From Kutzneria sp. CA-103260 (GTDB lineage Bacteria > Actinomycetota > Actinomycetes > Mycobacteriales > Pseudonocardiaceae), in the NCBI RefSeq assembly GCF_018263855.1, contig NZ_CP073318.1:10974001-11038000 (forward strand): DNA of 64,000 bases, in the 5' to 3' direction. Each line of letters begins with the position of its first letter. Within the stretch, counting starts at the first letter, position 1. Below, one piece after another: positions 17,256-25,914 of this stretch. The notes beneath the pieces were generated by a model that was given only the letters and a program-made list of their open reading frames with translations, was not told where the DNA came from and searched no databases. Both the position numbers and the translations under genes were made by a program.

Positions 17256-18077
17256 TCAGTGTGAGGCAGCCGTCACGACGTTGCGCAACAGCAGCGCGGT
17301 CGTCACCGGTCCGACACCTCCCGGCACCGGCGTGACCGCCTCCGCGATCGGCTCCACCGCCGCCGTGTCCACGTCGCCGACGAGGCCACCGTCCGTGGTC
17401 GGGTTCGTGCCGACGTCGATCACCACCGCGCCCGGCCGGATGTGCGCCGCTCCCAGCACGTGCGCGCTGCCGGCGCAGGCCACCACGATGTCCGCGCGGC
17501 TCGTCTGCACCGCCAGGTCCTTGGTCTTGGAGTGGCACACCGTCACTGTCGCGTTCTCCGCGAGCAGCAGCAGCGCCGCCGGTTTGCCGACCACCGTGCT
17601 GCGGCCCACCACCACGACGTCCGCGCCGGCCAGCGTCGTGCCGTGCGCGCGCAGCAGCTCCACCACCGCCTGCGCCGTCGCCGGGGCGAAGGCCGGCAGG
17701 CCCGCCGCCAGCCGGCCGAGGCTGGTCGGGCTCGCGCCGTCCACATCCTTGGCCGGGTCGATGTGCACCGCCACCTCGTCGAGGGTGAGGCCCGGCGGCA
17801 GCGGCGTCTGGCACATCACGCCGTGCACCGTCGGGTCCGCGGACAGCTCCGCCAGGCAGGGGCCCACCAGCTCACGCTCGTCGACGACCCGCACCGCGAC
17901 GCCGACCTTCTCGGCCGTGCGCACGAGGGAGCGGACGTACCACGCCGTCGCCTCGTCGTCGGTCGGGACCACGATCGCCAGCGTCGGCGTGGTGCCGGCG
18001 GCCCGCAGCCCGGCCGCGTCCGCCGCGACCTGGGCACGGATGGTGGCGGCCACCGCGCGGCCGTCGATCAGGGTCAT
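17256..18077 (-). CDS. folD: Methylenetetrahydrofolate dehydrogenase/cyclohydrolase FolD
   Basis: 273-residue bifunctional enzyme interconverting 5,10-methylene- and 10-formyl-tetrahydrofolate. Start MTLIDGRAVAATIRAQVAAD. Conserved elements: DDEATAWYVRSLVRTAEKVG (substrate loop; the usual catalytic YxxxK appears as YVRSLVR, so the Lys is replaced by Val/Arg), VHGVMCQTPLP, DPAKDVDGASPTSLG, VVVGRSTVVGKPAALLLL, ATVTVCHSKT and the C-terminal TPVPGGVGPVTTALLL. The position of the active-site Lys (usually YVxxK) deserves checking. It overlaps the upstream cyclodeaminase-like gene as ATGA, so the two are coupled. The frame extending upstream is a shadow of that gene. Confidence 0.88.
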   Translation of the reverse strand: MTLIDGRAVAATIRAQVAADAAGLRAAGTTPTLAIVVPTDDEATAWYVRSLVRTAEKVGVAVRVVDERELVGPCLAELSADPTVHGVMCQTPLPPGLTLDEVAVHIDPAKDVDGASPTSLGRLAAGLPAFAPATAQAVVELLRAHGTTLAGADVVVVGRSTVVGKPAALLLLAENATVTVCHSKTKDLAVQTSRADIVVACAGSAHVLGAAHIRPGAVVIDVGTNPTTDGGLVGDVDTAAVEPIAEAVTPVPGGVGPVTTALLLRNVVTAASH

Positions 18078-18682
18078 GCCAGCTCCTCGATGAACTTCTC
18101 GGCCGCGGCGACCTCGTCGCCGATGCGGGCCAGTTCCGCTTCCAGTCGGGCTCGGGCGACTACGTCGGTCATCGACGCCCGGTTCACCGCCACGTTCACC
18201 GCCGCCGCCTGCATGGCCGCTCGGGCCGACACCGCCGCCACCGCCACGTCCGACAGCACGTTCACGTTCGCCCCGGGCCGGATCCTCTTGGCCAGCCCCA
18301 GGATCTCCCTCGCCAGCTCCGCCGTCCGCAGCGGCACCTCCGCCGCCTCCGCCAGCGCCCCCTGGATCGCCTCGCTCCTTCTCGCCTTCTCCTCGTCGCT
18401 GGCCTTCGGGAGCTTGTAGGCGTCCGTCACCCCCTTGAACGCCTTCGCGTCCGCCGCCGCGAGCTCGATGGCTTCCTGCCGCCGCTCGCCCGCCTCCTTG
18501 AGCACCGCTCGCATCGTCTGCTCGTGCTCCGCGTACTTCGGCCGGCCCACTGTCAGCTCGCACACCATCGACACCAGCCCCGCCGCCATCGCCGCGTGCA
18601 TCGCCGCCACCGCCCCGCCTCCCGGCGCCGGCTCCGCCGACGCCAGCTCGCCGAGCCAGTCCCCGATCGTCTGCTCCTGCAT
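18074..18682 (-). CDS. Cyclodeaminase/cyclohydrolase family protein (FTCD C-domain)
   Basis: 202-residue all-helical protein of the formiminotransferase-cyclodeaminase C-terminal family, opening MQEQTIGDWLGELASAEPAPGGGAVAA (the APGGGAVAA loop is the family mark). Known members act on formimino-tetrahydrofolate or related folates. It is a stand-alone domain here, immediately before and overlapping folD by 4 bp, so a shared folate C1 function is likely. Helices run through RPKYAEHEQTM and ANVNVLSDVAVAAVSARAAM. The ATG is followed by unbroken family similarity; upstream extension enters the repeat region. Confidence 0.87.
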   Translation of the reverse strand: MQEQTIGDWLGELASAEPAPGGGAVAAMHAAMAAGLVSMVCELTVGRPKYAEHEQTMRAVLKEAGERRQEAIELAAADAKAFKGVTDAYKLPKASDEEKARRSEAIQGALAEAAEVPLRTAELAREILGLAKRIRPGANVNVLSDVAVAAVSARAAMQAAAVNVAVNRASMTDVVARARLEAELARIGDEVAAAEKFIEELA

Positions 18683-18812
18683 GGGATCAAGCCTAGAACC
18701 GCTGCCCACCCCCGAAAGCGGCACCGACCGTCCCGCGCTGCCGAAGTCCCTCCCCGACGGCCGAGTTCCCACTTCCGGCCCACCGCTCCCGTTTCCCCGG
18801 CCCCGAACACCT

Positions 18813-19308
18813 GCCCCCGCAGACACCCGCTTTGCCGCCGGGCCCTGCCTGCACTGCCCGCGCATTCCCCAGCCACCAAGCCCGCCTTCGCGGCTCACCT
18901 CGCCCCTGTGTCCGCCTTCGCAGCCCATCCACCTCGCGCCAACAGCCACCAAGCTCGCCCGTCGCCCGTCGCCAAGTCCGCCTCCGTAGCCCCATCCACT
19001 GCAAAGACCGGCCTTGCCCTTACCCACCCAGCCGCCCGTCGGCCCCGACCGCGTTCGCCGGTTCTCTCGGCCTTGTCCGGCCGGCCCGCCACGAAGTCCG
19101 CTTTTGTAGCCCCGTCCGCCGCAAAAGCCGCCCTCGATTCCTGCCCACCCGCGGATCGGCTTCGGGTGGCGTGGGCCGCTTGGTCGGCGGCCGCGTCGAA
19201 AGGGTCACTCTTTGTCACCGTCCGACTTCGGGCTGCCGGTCGCCGGCTCATGCGGTCGTGCCCGCCCGGTTTTGCCATCAGGTCCGCCTTCGTGGCGCTA
19301 TCGGCCAC
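18813..19308 (-). repeat. Degenerate repeat region encoding (A)TKADF-like motifs on the minus strand
   Basis: The segment holds at least eight imperfect copies of a motif reading AAGTCCGCCTTCGTAGCC on the plus strand, near 18878, 18908, 18974, 19003, 19092, 19121, 19203 and 19270. On the minus strand it encodes GATKADF, GATEADL, SATKADL, TVTKSDP and AAKADT within one open frame (18895-19308, GTG start, 137 codons). Two copies, RAAFAADGATKADFVAG and ARPVFAVDGATEADLATG, are exactly 40 codons apart, so there is a 120-bp period. Codon usage is poor and the frame has no clear ribosome site, so I regard this as a repeat array rather than a proven gene. Confidence 0.55.
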
Positions 19309-19462
19309 GGGGGTCGTCCCGCATTGCGATCGATCACGGCCCGGCTCGACCGGGTGGCCTCAACTCTTCGCCCCTCTGGTGGCGAGTGCGGGCGTCCTGA
19401 GCTGGCACAACCGCGTCCAGGGCGACCCTGAGCGCGGCGGGCCGGACCGCGGACATAAAGAA

Positions 19463-19493
19463 GCGCCGCAGCCCTGGGGGTCGACTGCGGCGC
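19463..19493. terminator. GC-rich hairpin between repeat region and DUF3046 gene
   Basis: GCGCCGCAG (19463-19471) pairs with CTGCGGCGC (19485-19493) over a 13-base loop. On the minus strand it is followed by TTCTTTATG, resembling a terminator, but no gene reads into it from the right. It may insulate the recA region. Confidence 0.45.
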
Positions 19494-19624
19494 CTCGCCG
19501 TGAGTTTCCAACTGCTGAGGTCGGGGGGATCACGGGCCCTCACCAAGGATAGCGTGTTTCCCGGAGCAGGGAAGCCCTCGGTCCCCACTTTCTGCAATTT
19601 GCTGTCAGCGTAGGCTTGACCACG

Positions 19625-19819
19625 ATGCGTATCACTGCCTTTCGGGCCCTGATGGCCGAGGAGTTCGGGCGGGTCCGGTCCGAGATGATCGCCCGCGACC
19701 ACGTGTTCTCCGACCTGGACGGGATGACCGTCGACCAGGCGCTGGAGGCCGGGGTGCCGACGAGGACGATCTGGCGGGCGGTGTGCGAGGCGTTCGACGT
19801 CCCGGTCGAGCGGCGCTGA
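19625..19819 (+). CDS. DUF3046 small protein next to recA
   Basis: 64-residue conserved actinobacterial protein of unknown function that is almost always found just upstream of recA. Family features are MRITAFRALMAEEFG at the start, then SEMIARDHVFSDLDGMTVDQALEAG and the C-terminal RTIWRAVCEAFDVP. The ATG at MRITAF is preferred over a TTG three codons upstream because family members begin there. It is followed within 30 bp by the recA SOS box, so recA has its own promoter. Confidence 0.85.
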   Translation: MRITAFRALMAEEFGRVRSEMIARDHVFSDLDGMTVDQALEAGVPTRTIWRAVCEAFDVPVERR

Positions 19820-19847
19820 GGAGTGCGGACGGCGTGTCGGTTTTCCC

Positions 19848-19863
19848 TCGAACAGGTGTTCGG
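19848..19863. promoter_or_regulatory. LexA (SOS) box of recA
   Basis: TCGAACAGGTGTTCGG matches the actinobacterial/Gram-positive SOS consensus TCGAACRNRTGTTCGA at all but the last position. It lies 121 bp upstream of the recA ATG, just after the DUF3046 stop. Confidence 0.9.
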
Positions 19864-19984
19864 CTAGCCTGAGGATCCGCGGGTCGCCGAAATTGTCAGA
19901 CCCTCCCCGTAGCGTCCTCGGTGACGACAACCGGCGGCGGGCCTGGGCAAGCGGGCCAGCCAGACAGACAGAGGTGAACACCCC

Positions 19985-21025
19985 ATGGCACCAGCAGCAC
20001 CGGACAAGGACAAGGCGCTCGAACTGGCCCTGGCCCAGATCGACAAGAACTTCGGCAAGGGCTCGGTGATGCGCCTCGGCCAGGAGACCCGGGCGCCCAT
20101 CGAGGTGATCCAGACCGGCTCCATCACGCTCGACGTGGCGCTGGGCATCGGCGGCTACCCGCGCGGCCGGGTCATCGAGATCTACGGCCCGGAGTCCTCC
20201 GGTAAGACCACGGTCGCGCTGCACGCGGTGGCCAACGCCCAGCGCAACGGCGGCATCGCCGCGTTCATCGACGCCGAGCACGCGCTGGACCCGGACTACG
20301 CGAAGGCCCTGGGCGTGGACACCGACGCCCTGCTGGTCTCCCAGCCGGACACCGGTGAGCAGGCGCTGGAGATCGCGGACATGCTGGTCCGCTCGGGCGC
20401 GCTGGACATCCTGGTGATCGACTCGGTGGCCGCGCTGGTGCCCCGGGCCGAGATCGAGGGCGAGATGGGCGACAACCACGTCGGCCTCCAGGCCCGCCTG
20501 ATGAGCCAGGCGCTGCGCAAGATGACCAGCGCGCTGAACAACTCCGGCACCACCGCGATCTTCATCAACCAGCTGCGCGAGAAGATCGGCGTCATGTTCG
20601 GCTCGCCGGAGACCACGACCGGTGGCAAGGCGCTGAAGTTCTACGCCTCGGTGCGCCTGGACGTGCGCCGGATCGAGACGCTCAAGGACAGCGGCGACGC
20701 GGTCGGCAACCGGACCCGGGTCAAGGTCGTCAAGAACAAGGTGGCCCCGCCGTTCAAGCAGGCCGAGTTCGACATCCTGTACGGCCACGGCATCAGCCGC
20801 GAGGGCTCGCTCATCGACATGGGCGTCGAGCAGGGCATCCTGCGCAAGTCCGGCGCCTGGTACACCTACGACGGCGACCAGTTGGGCCAGGGCAAGGAGA
20901 ACGCCCGCAAGTTCCTGCTGGAGAACCCGGACGTGGCCAACGACATCGAGAAGAAGATCAAGGAGAAGCTGGGCATCGGCGCCCAGGTCGACGCGGAGGA
21001 TGCGCCGGCTCCGGTCGACTTCTGA
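19985..21025 (+). CDS. recA: Recombinase RecA
   Basis: 346-residue DNA-strand-exchange ATPase and co-protease for LexA. The ATG MAPAAPDKDKALE follows GAGGTG. Walker A GPESSGKT is at 68-75, followed by FIDAEHALDPDYA, LVIDSVAALVPRAEIEGEMGD (Walker B and L1), the L2 loop IFINQLREKIGVMFGSPETTTGG, and VKVVKNKVAPPFK. Length is standard and there is no intein, unlike M. tuberculosis RecA. The recX gene follows after a few bases. Confidence 0.98.
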   Translation: MAPAAPDKDKALELALAQIDKNFGKGSVMRLGQETRAPIEVIQTGSITLDVALGIGGYPRGRVIEIYGPESSGKTTVALHAVANAQRNGGIAAFIDAEHALDPDYAKALGVDTDALLVSQPDTGEQALEIADMLVRSGALDILVIDSVAALVPRAEIEGEMGDNHVGLQARLMSQALRKMTSALNNSGTTAIFINQLREKIGVMFGSPETTTGGKALKFYASVRLDVRRIETLKDSGDAVGNRTRVKVVKNKVAPPFKQAEFDILYGHGISREGSLIDMGVEQGILRKSGAWYTYDGDQLGQGKENARKFLLENPDVANDIEKKIKEKLGIGAQVDAEDAPAPVDF

Positions 21026-21032
21026 GCCGGTG

Positions 21033-21572
21033 ATGGAGCGGGAGGAGGCGTCCGGCGAGAAGCCGACGGTGCGTGACGCGCCGGAGGTGCGCCGGGCGCA
21101 GGATCTCTGCGTGCGACTGCTCAGCGTGCGGGCCCGGTCCCGTACCGAGCTGCGGCAGGCCATGGCACGCAAGGAGGTCGAGGAGGAGGTGGCCGAGTTG
21201 GTGCTCGGCCGCCTGGACCGAGCCGGCCTGATCGACGACGAGGCGTTTGCGCACGAGTGGGTGGCTTCCCGGCACAACCACCGGGGCCTGTCCAAGCGGG
21301 CGTTGGCGGACGAGCTGCGCCGCAAGGGCGTCGATGGCTCGGTGGCCGCCGAGGCCGTCGCCGCCGTGGACGAGGACAGCGAGCTTGAGCGAGCCCGCGA
21401 GCTGGTGCGGCGCAAGCTGTCGTCCGTTGCCCGGTTCGACGACACCACCAAGCTCCGTCGCCTGGTCGGCGTGCTCGCCCGCAAGGGCTACCCCGAAGGC
21501 ATGGCGGTCCGGGTCGTACGCGAGGAACTGAGCCGCAGCGGCACACCGGGTCTCCCCGACGACGACTTCTGA
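21033..21572 (+). CDS. recX: RecX regulatory protein
   Basis: 179-residue modulator that inhibits RecA filament activity. The ATG (adjacent GTG one codon earlier is equally possible) lies 7 bp after the recA stop. No ribosome site is evident, so coupling to recA is likely. The three-helix RecX repeats can be seen: AQDLCVRLLSVRARSRTELR, LDRAGLIDDEAFAHEWV, then RGLSKRALADELRRKGVD and the C-terminal YPEGMAVRVVREEL. Normal length for actinobacteria. Confidence 0.93.
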   Translation: MEREEASGEKPTVRDAPEVRRAQDLCVRLLSVRARSRTELRQAMARKEVEEEVAELVLGRLDRAGLIDDEAFAHEWVASRHNHRGLSKRALADELRRKGVDGSVAAEAVAAVDEDSELERARELVRRKLSSVARFDDTTKLRRLVGVLARKGYPEGMAVRVVREELSRSGTPGLPDDDF

Positions 21573-21890
21573 CCGACGCCGATCAGGATCGGGTTGTGCC
21601 CGGCTCACCTGGACAGATCATTGCCATGCCGGCGGTCCGGTAGTGCCCAGGACATGGCCGAGGTAGGGGGCGGCAAGGCAAGCCCGGCGTTGTGTAGCCA
21701 CGGCCAATCGAGGCTGGCGCGCATGGGTGTTCGCATGCGGTCGGGTCTGTCGCCGTTGGAGCTCCCGGCCTGAGGCCGCGCGGACGGCGAGGCCGGCAGT
21801 GGGCGAGGACCGCGTCGACCGGCGGGTCGGCGCCGAGGCTGAGCCCGGGGCGGAACGCCGAAGCCGGCCGGGAGAGTGGGTGGGGGCTGG
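21573..21890. other. Intergenic region after recX with no recognised feature
   Basis: About 320 bp between recX and a minus-strand small gene. Short open frames here have no family resemblance or ribosome site. No clear terminator hairpin stands out. Confidence 0.4.
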
Positions 21891-22091
21891 TCAGCGCTGC
21901 CAGTGGAACTCGTGGATGGCCTGGTGACGGCCGCCGCCGCTCAGGATGGTCCGAGGCTCGATGTCCTGGATCATCTGGTCCACGGTGACACCGAAGAAGC
22001 GGGCCTGGGCCTCGATCTCGTCATCTTCCTCGGGCGGCACGAAACGGTTGAAGCGGATGGTGTCGGGGTCATCGCTGCTCATGCCGTTCAT
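21891..22091 (-). CDS. Small acidic conserved-looking protein of unknown function
   Basis: 66 residues (63 if the second ATG, MSSDDPDTIRF, is used). It is acidic at the N-terminus (PPEEDDEIEAQARFFGV) and basic and His-rich at the C-terminus (SGGGRHQAIHEFHWQR). The amino-acid composition looks coding and the frame has a GC3 pattern, but I do not recognise the family. It is divergent from the next membrane-protein gene. No strong ribosome site is seen, so the start is uncertain. Confidence 0.5.
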   Translation of the reverse strand: MNGMSSDDPDTIRFNRFVPPEEDDEIEAQARFFGVTVDQMIQDIEPRTILSGGGRHQAIHEFHWQR

Positions 22092-22185
22092 CTACGCGGC
22101 AGAGGCCGGATGTGCTCAGCGCCACCGCGGATCGGCTCGCGGAAAGTCCCGGACTTCACTCGCTGGGATGAGAGAAACTGGGCAT

Positions 22186-22599
22186 ATGTCCGATCCGCGC
22201 GAGGCCGCGCGCCGCGAACTCGAGTTGATTCGTCGTGACGCGCGACAGCCATGGCGACGGTGGCCGAAGCGGGTGGGCGCGTCGATCGCAGCGGCGGTGC
22301 GGGCAGTGTGGGACTTCCTCAAGGAGTTGGTCGCGGAGGTGGTCGGCGAGGTGCTGGTGGCCGTGGTGTCGCTGGGGCTGCTCGGGGTTGTTGTCGCCCT
22401 GGTGTCCTGGGGATGGCGGCACAGCCCGACGGCGACCGTGGTGCTGGTGGCGGGACTGGCTGGTTTTCTGGGCTATGGCGGTTACGAGCTGATCGGCCGG
22501 CGCGGACGACGGCGGGGGCGGCTGGCCGCGACGGCGGCCGGGGCAGCGGGCTTCGTCGAGGTGTGGGCGTCGATCGTGGCGGTGTATTACGTAGGCTGA
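22186..22599 (+). CDS. Small membrane protein of unknown function
   Basis: 137 residues starting MSDPREAARRELELIRRD. An amphipathic basic N-terminus (about 1-45) leads into hydrophobic segments at about 48-76 (LVAEVVGEVLVAVVSLGLLGVV) and 83-101 (ATVVLVAGLAGFLGYG). After a basic loop (IGRRGRRRGRL) comes a third segment at the C-terminus. The start is chosen because upstream in-frame codons lie in the divergent gene. It is 4 bp before the HAD gene, so they are likely cotranscribed. No family recognised. Confidence 0.6.
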   Translation: MSDPREAARRELELIRRDARQPWRRWPKRVGASIAAAVRAVWDFLKELVAEVVGEVLVAVVSLGLLGVVVALVSWGWRHSPTATVVLVAGLAGFLGYGGYELIGRRGRRRGRLAATAAGAAGFVEVWASIVAVYYVG

Positions 22600-22603
22600 T
22601 CCG

Positions 22604-23260
22604 GTGACAAAGCTGCGGGCACGCCATGTGGTCTGGGATTGGAACGGAACACTCCTGGACGACAACCACGCAGTGCTAGCAGCGGTGAACTCCGTGTGTG
22701 CGCAGTACGGCCGCGCGGCGGTGACGCTGGACGAGTGGCGCGCCGTGTTCAGCCGGCCGATCCTCGCCTGCTACGAGAAGGTGCTGGCCCAGCCGCTGAC
22801 GGACGCCGACTGGGAAGTGATCGACCGGCACTATCACAGCGCGTACCGGCTGGAGCTGGACACGTGCGGCCTGGCGGCCGGGGTGCCGGACCTGCTGCAC
22901 GAGTGGCGGGATGCCGGCCGCACCCAGTCGCTGCTGTCGATGTGGTTCCACGACGAGCTGGTGCCGTTGGTCGGCAAGCTGAGCCTGACGGACCTGTTCG
23001 CCCGGGTGGACGGCCTACGCGGCTACAACATGGGCGGCTCGAAGGCGGCGCACCTGGTCGAGCACCTGAAGGCACAGAAGCTGGATCCGGCCGATGTCGT
23101 CCTGATCGGCGATGTCGTGGACGATGCTGCGGCCGCGGCGCAGGTCGGCGCCCAGTGCGTGCTGGTGACCACGGGCATGATGCCGCGATCGCGGCTGGAG
23201 GCGGCCGGAGTGCCGGTCACCGACTCGATTCCGGAAGCTCTGGCGCTGATCGACGCGTAG
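22604..23260 (+). CDS. HAD-superfamily phosphatase
   Basis: 218-residue HAD hydrolase of the phosphoglycolate-phosphatase-like group. Motif I is VVWDWNGTLLDD with the nucleophile Asp and the W-N-G-T variant; motif II Ser is in SLLSMW; the Lys is in GGSKAAH; motif III is VVLIGDVVDDAAAA. An alpha-helical cap (about 25-95) separates motifs I and II. The GTG start has no clear ribosome site and lies 4 bp after the membrane-protein gene. Its 3' end overlaps the convergent MFS gene by 44 bp. Substrate unknown. Confidence 0.85.
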   Translation: MTKLRARHVVWDWNGTLLDDNHAVLAAVNSVCAQYGRAAVTLDEWRAVFSRPILACYEKVLAQPLTDADWEVIDRHYHSAYRLELDTCGLAAGVPDLLHEWRDAGRTQSLLSMWFHDELVPLVGKLSLTDLFARVDGLRGYNMGGSKAAHLVEHLKAQKLDPADVVLIGDVVDDAAAAAQVGAQCVLVTTGMMPRSRLEAAGVPVTDSIPEALALIDA

Positions 23261-24533
23261 CGCGGTGCCATGACAGGGCGGCCGGCGCGCCGACGGCCAT
23301 GCCGCCGAGGCCGGCCAGCCCGATGGTCAGCGGCGTCCCGATCACGTCGGCGAGAACCCCCGCGACCAGGACGCCGATGCCCTGCACCGTGACCAGGCCG
23401 CTGACGACGATGCCCATCACCTGCGCCCGCCCCGCACTCGGCACCGCCCGGGCCAGCGATGCCGTGTCCTGTGTCTGATACGCCTGCGCCAACGCGCCAG
23501 AAATTCCTAGCGCCGCTAGCGAAACAAGCAGCCCCGGCTGCAGCGCACACACGAGCAGTGGCAGGCCCGCCAGCACCGCTAACAATCCGAGCAGCCGCGT
23601 CCTGAGCCGTTCCGGGATCCACCGGGCCAGCACGAACGCCCCTACCACCGACCCCGCCGGATCCGCTGCCATCAGCAGGCCAATGCCGACCGTGCCCGTC
23701 CCGATCGCCGCCGCGTACGGCGCCGCCAGCCCCTCCGGGACCACGTAGAACCCGGCCAGCCAGCTCAACACCGCCAGCGCCCGCACCGCCCGGTCCCCGA
23801 GAACTACGCGAAAGCCCGCCAGCACCGATGCGGTCGGTCGGGCCGGGGACGGGGACGAGGTTGGTGGGGCTGGGGATTGTGTGGCGGATCGGCGTGTGGC
23901 TGGTGGTGTGGGCGTAGCGGATGACGGCGTGGCTGGTGGGGTGACTGGTGGCGGCGGTGACACTGCCGCTGGGTGGCGGACGCCGAATCCGACCAGGAGG
24001 GCCGAGGCCACGAAGGTTGCGGCGTCGACGGCGAGGGCCCAGTACGGGGTCAGTGCGGCGACGAGGAGACCGCCGCAGGCGAAACCGGCGAGTTGGGCGG
24101 CCTGGATGGTCATGCCCCGGATGGCTAGGCCGGAGACGTAGAGCTCGCCGTCGAGGACGTCGGGCAGGAGCGCCTGCTGGGCGGCCCGGAAGGGACCGCC
24201 CAGCAGGGTGACGGCGATGAGCAGGAGGTAGAGCATGGGCAAGGGCATGCCGGGGACGGCCATGGCGGCGACGAGCACGGCTCGGATGAGGTCGCACGTG
24301 ACCATGACGGTCCGCCGGGCGACCCGGTCGGCGACCCAGCCGAGGAGGGCGCCGCCGACCAGGGTCGGCACGAAGGTGAGGGCGTAGGACAGAGCGGTGA
24401 GTGCGGGTGAGGAGGTCCGCTGGAACACGAGCACGGCCAGCGCGACCCGGGCCAGCTGGTCGCCGGCCTGGGACAGCGCCTCACCGGACCACAGCCACCG
24501 GAAGTCCCCCACCGCCAGCACCGAGCGGAACAT
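23217..24533 (-). CDS. MFS transporter with Pro/Thr-rich central loop (dikinase operon, third gene)
   Basis: 438-residue transporter of the MFS_3 (EntS-like) group: VGDFRWLWSGEALSQAGDQ at the start and LLGWVADRVARRTVMV in the 2-3 loop. The central cytoplasmic loop (about 190-235) is an unusual low-complexity run of Pro, Thr and Ser. The second half has KARWIPERLRTRL-like basic loop LARWIPERLRTRLLG. It begins 46 bp after the preceding MFS gene and is probably last in a three-gene operon. It overlaps the HAD gene tail to tail by 44 bp. Substrate unknown. Confidence 0.8.
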   Translation of the reverse strand: MFRSVLAVGDFRWLWSGEALSQAGDQLARVALAVLVFQRTSSPALTALSYALTFVPTLVGGALLGWVADRVARRTVMVTCDLIRAVLVAAMAVPGMPLPMLYLLLIAVTLLGGPFRAAQQALLPDVLDGELYVSGLAIRGMTIQAAQLAGFACGGLLVAALTPYWALAVDAATFVASALLVGFGVRHPAAVSPPPPVTPPATPSSATPTPPATRRSATQSPAPPTSSPSPARPTASVLAGFRVVLGDRAVRALAVLSWLAGFYVVPEGLAAPYAAAIGTGTVGIGLLMAADPAGSVVGAFVLARWIPERLRTRLLGLLAVLAGLPLLVCALQPGLLVSLAALGISGALAQAYQTQDTASLARAVPSAGRAQVMGIVVSGLVTVQGIGVLVAGVLADVIGTPLTIGLAGLGGMAVGAPAALSWHRATRRSAPELPESSR

Positions 24534-24579
24534 CAGCCCACGGTAGCGGTCCTCGCCCGACGCCGCGCCGTCCAGAAAG

Positions 24580-25914
24580 TCAGCCGGCGGTGGCGGCTCC
24601 TGTTCGGTGGCGGGTCATGGTGATCAGGCCGGCGATGACGACCATCAGCACGCAGGTGACGATCGCGGTCTGCACCAGGAAATCGGTGAGCTGGCCGTGC
24701 TGGAGGTAGTCGCCGAGGGCCAGCGCGACCAGGGCGCAGACGGCGCGGTCGATGATGGACTCGATGGACAGCAGCGTTGCCCGGTAACGGGAATCGGTGA
24801 TGGCGGCGTTGAGCAGGGCCCGCTGGATGGGGAAGGAGAGCCCGCACGCCAGGGAGAACAGGCACAGCGCGATCACGGAGCCGACGATGCCGAGCAGCCC
24901 GGCCAGGGCGAGCGTGACGGCCATGGCGATGGTCAGTACGAACACCGAGCGAACATCGCTGATCCGCTTGCGGAGCCAGTTGGGCCGAGCGGCGCCGAGG
25001 GCCTCGAAGACGGTCATGAGAGCCATGACGACGCCGTAGAGGACAACAGGAGTCTGCTTGCTGTCCAGGATGGGCTGGAACAGGTTGACGGAGCAGATCC
25101 GGGCCAGGGTGAAGATGGCGACGCCCTGGACCATGAGCAGGACGAGCAGACGAGAAGCCCGCATCTGGGCGAAGGAACCGCGCAGGGCGACGGAGATGGG
25201 TGGGCGGGGAGTCCGCCCGGAGGTGGGGGTTGAGTCCTCGGCGGCCGCGGACGGGGAGGCCTGGTCGGTGCCCGCGGCTGATCCGCCGGAGCCGGCGGAA
25301 GGTGTGGCCGAGGGCGATGGCGGGGAAAGGACCGTGGCGGACGCCGGAGAGCGGCGGGCGGGGATGGCGGGTAGGAGCACAGCGGCCAGTACGGCGATGG
25401 CGGCGTTGATGGCGCTGAGCCAGTACGGGGAGGGCATGTTCCACTGCATGAGCAGGCCGACGACGGGCCAGCAGACGACCTTGCCGATGAGACTGTAGGA
25501 GCGGCCGTAGCCCTCGGCCTGGGGGTAGTCCGCGCCGGCGCCGGCGGCGTGCATGTACTCGTACAGGTAGGCGCTGGCGGCGCCGGAGACGAGGGAGCGG
25601 GCCAGGGCGATGAGCAGGAAGTGGACGAGGAAGCCGGTGTAGTCGGAGAGGAGGACGGGCGTCATGTTGGCGGCGATGAGCACAACGCCGCCGGCGACCA
25701 GGCAGTGCCGGTAGTCGAAGCGGTCGGCGACCATGCCGGTGGGGATCTCGAGCAGGCAGAAGGCGATGTAGTAGATGCTCTGGATGCCGAAGATCTGCCC
25801 GTCGGACAGGCCGATCTGGCGCTGGTACTCGTAGAACACGGGCAGCCAGAGCAAGAGGCCGAAGAAGAACTGGAAGGTGTAGCTCAGCCACACCGCACGG
25901 CGAACGGCGCTCAT
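24580..25914 (-). CDS. MFS transporter coupled to dikinase-like gene
   Basis: 444-residue transporter. The ATG (MSAVRRAVWLSYTFQFF) overlaps the upstream dikinase stop as ATGA, so the two proteins are made together. Key segments: EIPTGMVADRFDYRHCLVAG (2-3 loop signature), and in the second half RKRISDVRSVFVLTIAM. A Ser/Pro/Gly-rich loop of about 60 residues (around 205-265) joins the halves, echoing the low-complexity loop of the next MFS gene. It could export the product of the dikinase-like enzyme (inference from coupling). Confidence 0.82.
   Translation of the reverse strand: MSAVRRAVWLSYTFQFFFGLLLWLPVFYEYQRQIGLSDGQIFGIQSIYYIAFCLLEIPTGMVADRFDYRHCLVAGGVVLIAANMTPVLLSDYTGFLVHFLLIALARSLVSGAASAYLYEYMHAAGAGADYPQAEGYGRSYSLIGKVVCWPVVGLLMQWNMPSPYWLSAINAAIAVLAAVLLPAIPARRSPASATVLSPPSPSATPSAGSGGSAAGTDQASPSAAAEDSTPTSGRTPRPPISVALRGSFAQMRASRLLVLLMVQGVAIFTLARICSVNLFQPILDSKQTPVVLYGVVMALMTVFEALGAARPNWLRKRISDVRSVFVLTIAMAVTLALAGLLGIVGSVIALCLFSLACGLSFPIQRALLNAAITDSRYRATLLSIESIIDRAVCALVALALGDYLQHGQLTDFLVQTAIVTCVLMVVIAGLITMTRHRTGAATAG

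Noticed and set aside
18813..19308. CRISPR array as an explanation of the repeats
   Set aside because: Units are degenerate, spacing is irregular (29, 66, 91, 78 bp) and there are no cas genes or unique spacers.
18524..19552. 342-codon plus-strand frame across the repeat region
   Set aside because: Composition follows the repeats and GC content; it overlaps the cyclodeaminase gene antisense and has no start signal.
21727..21927. 66-codon plus-strand frame after recX
   Set aside because: Arg/Trp-rich, overlaps the better minus-strand small gene and lacks a ribosome site.
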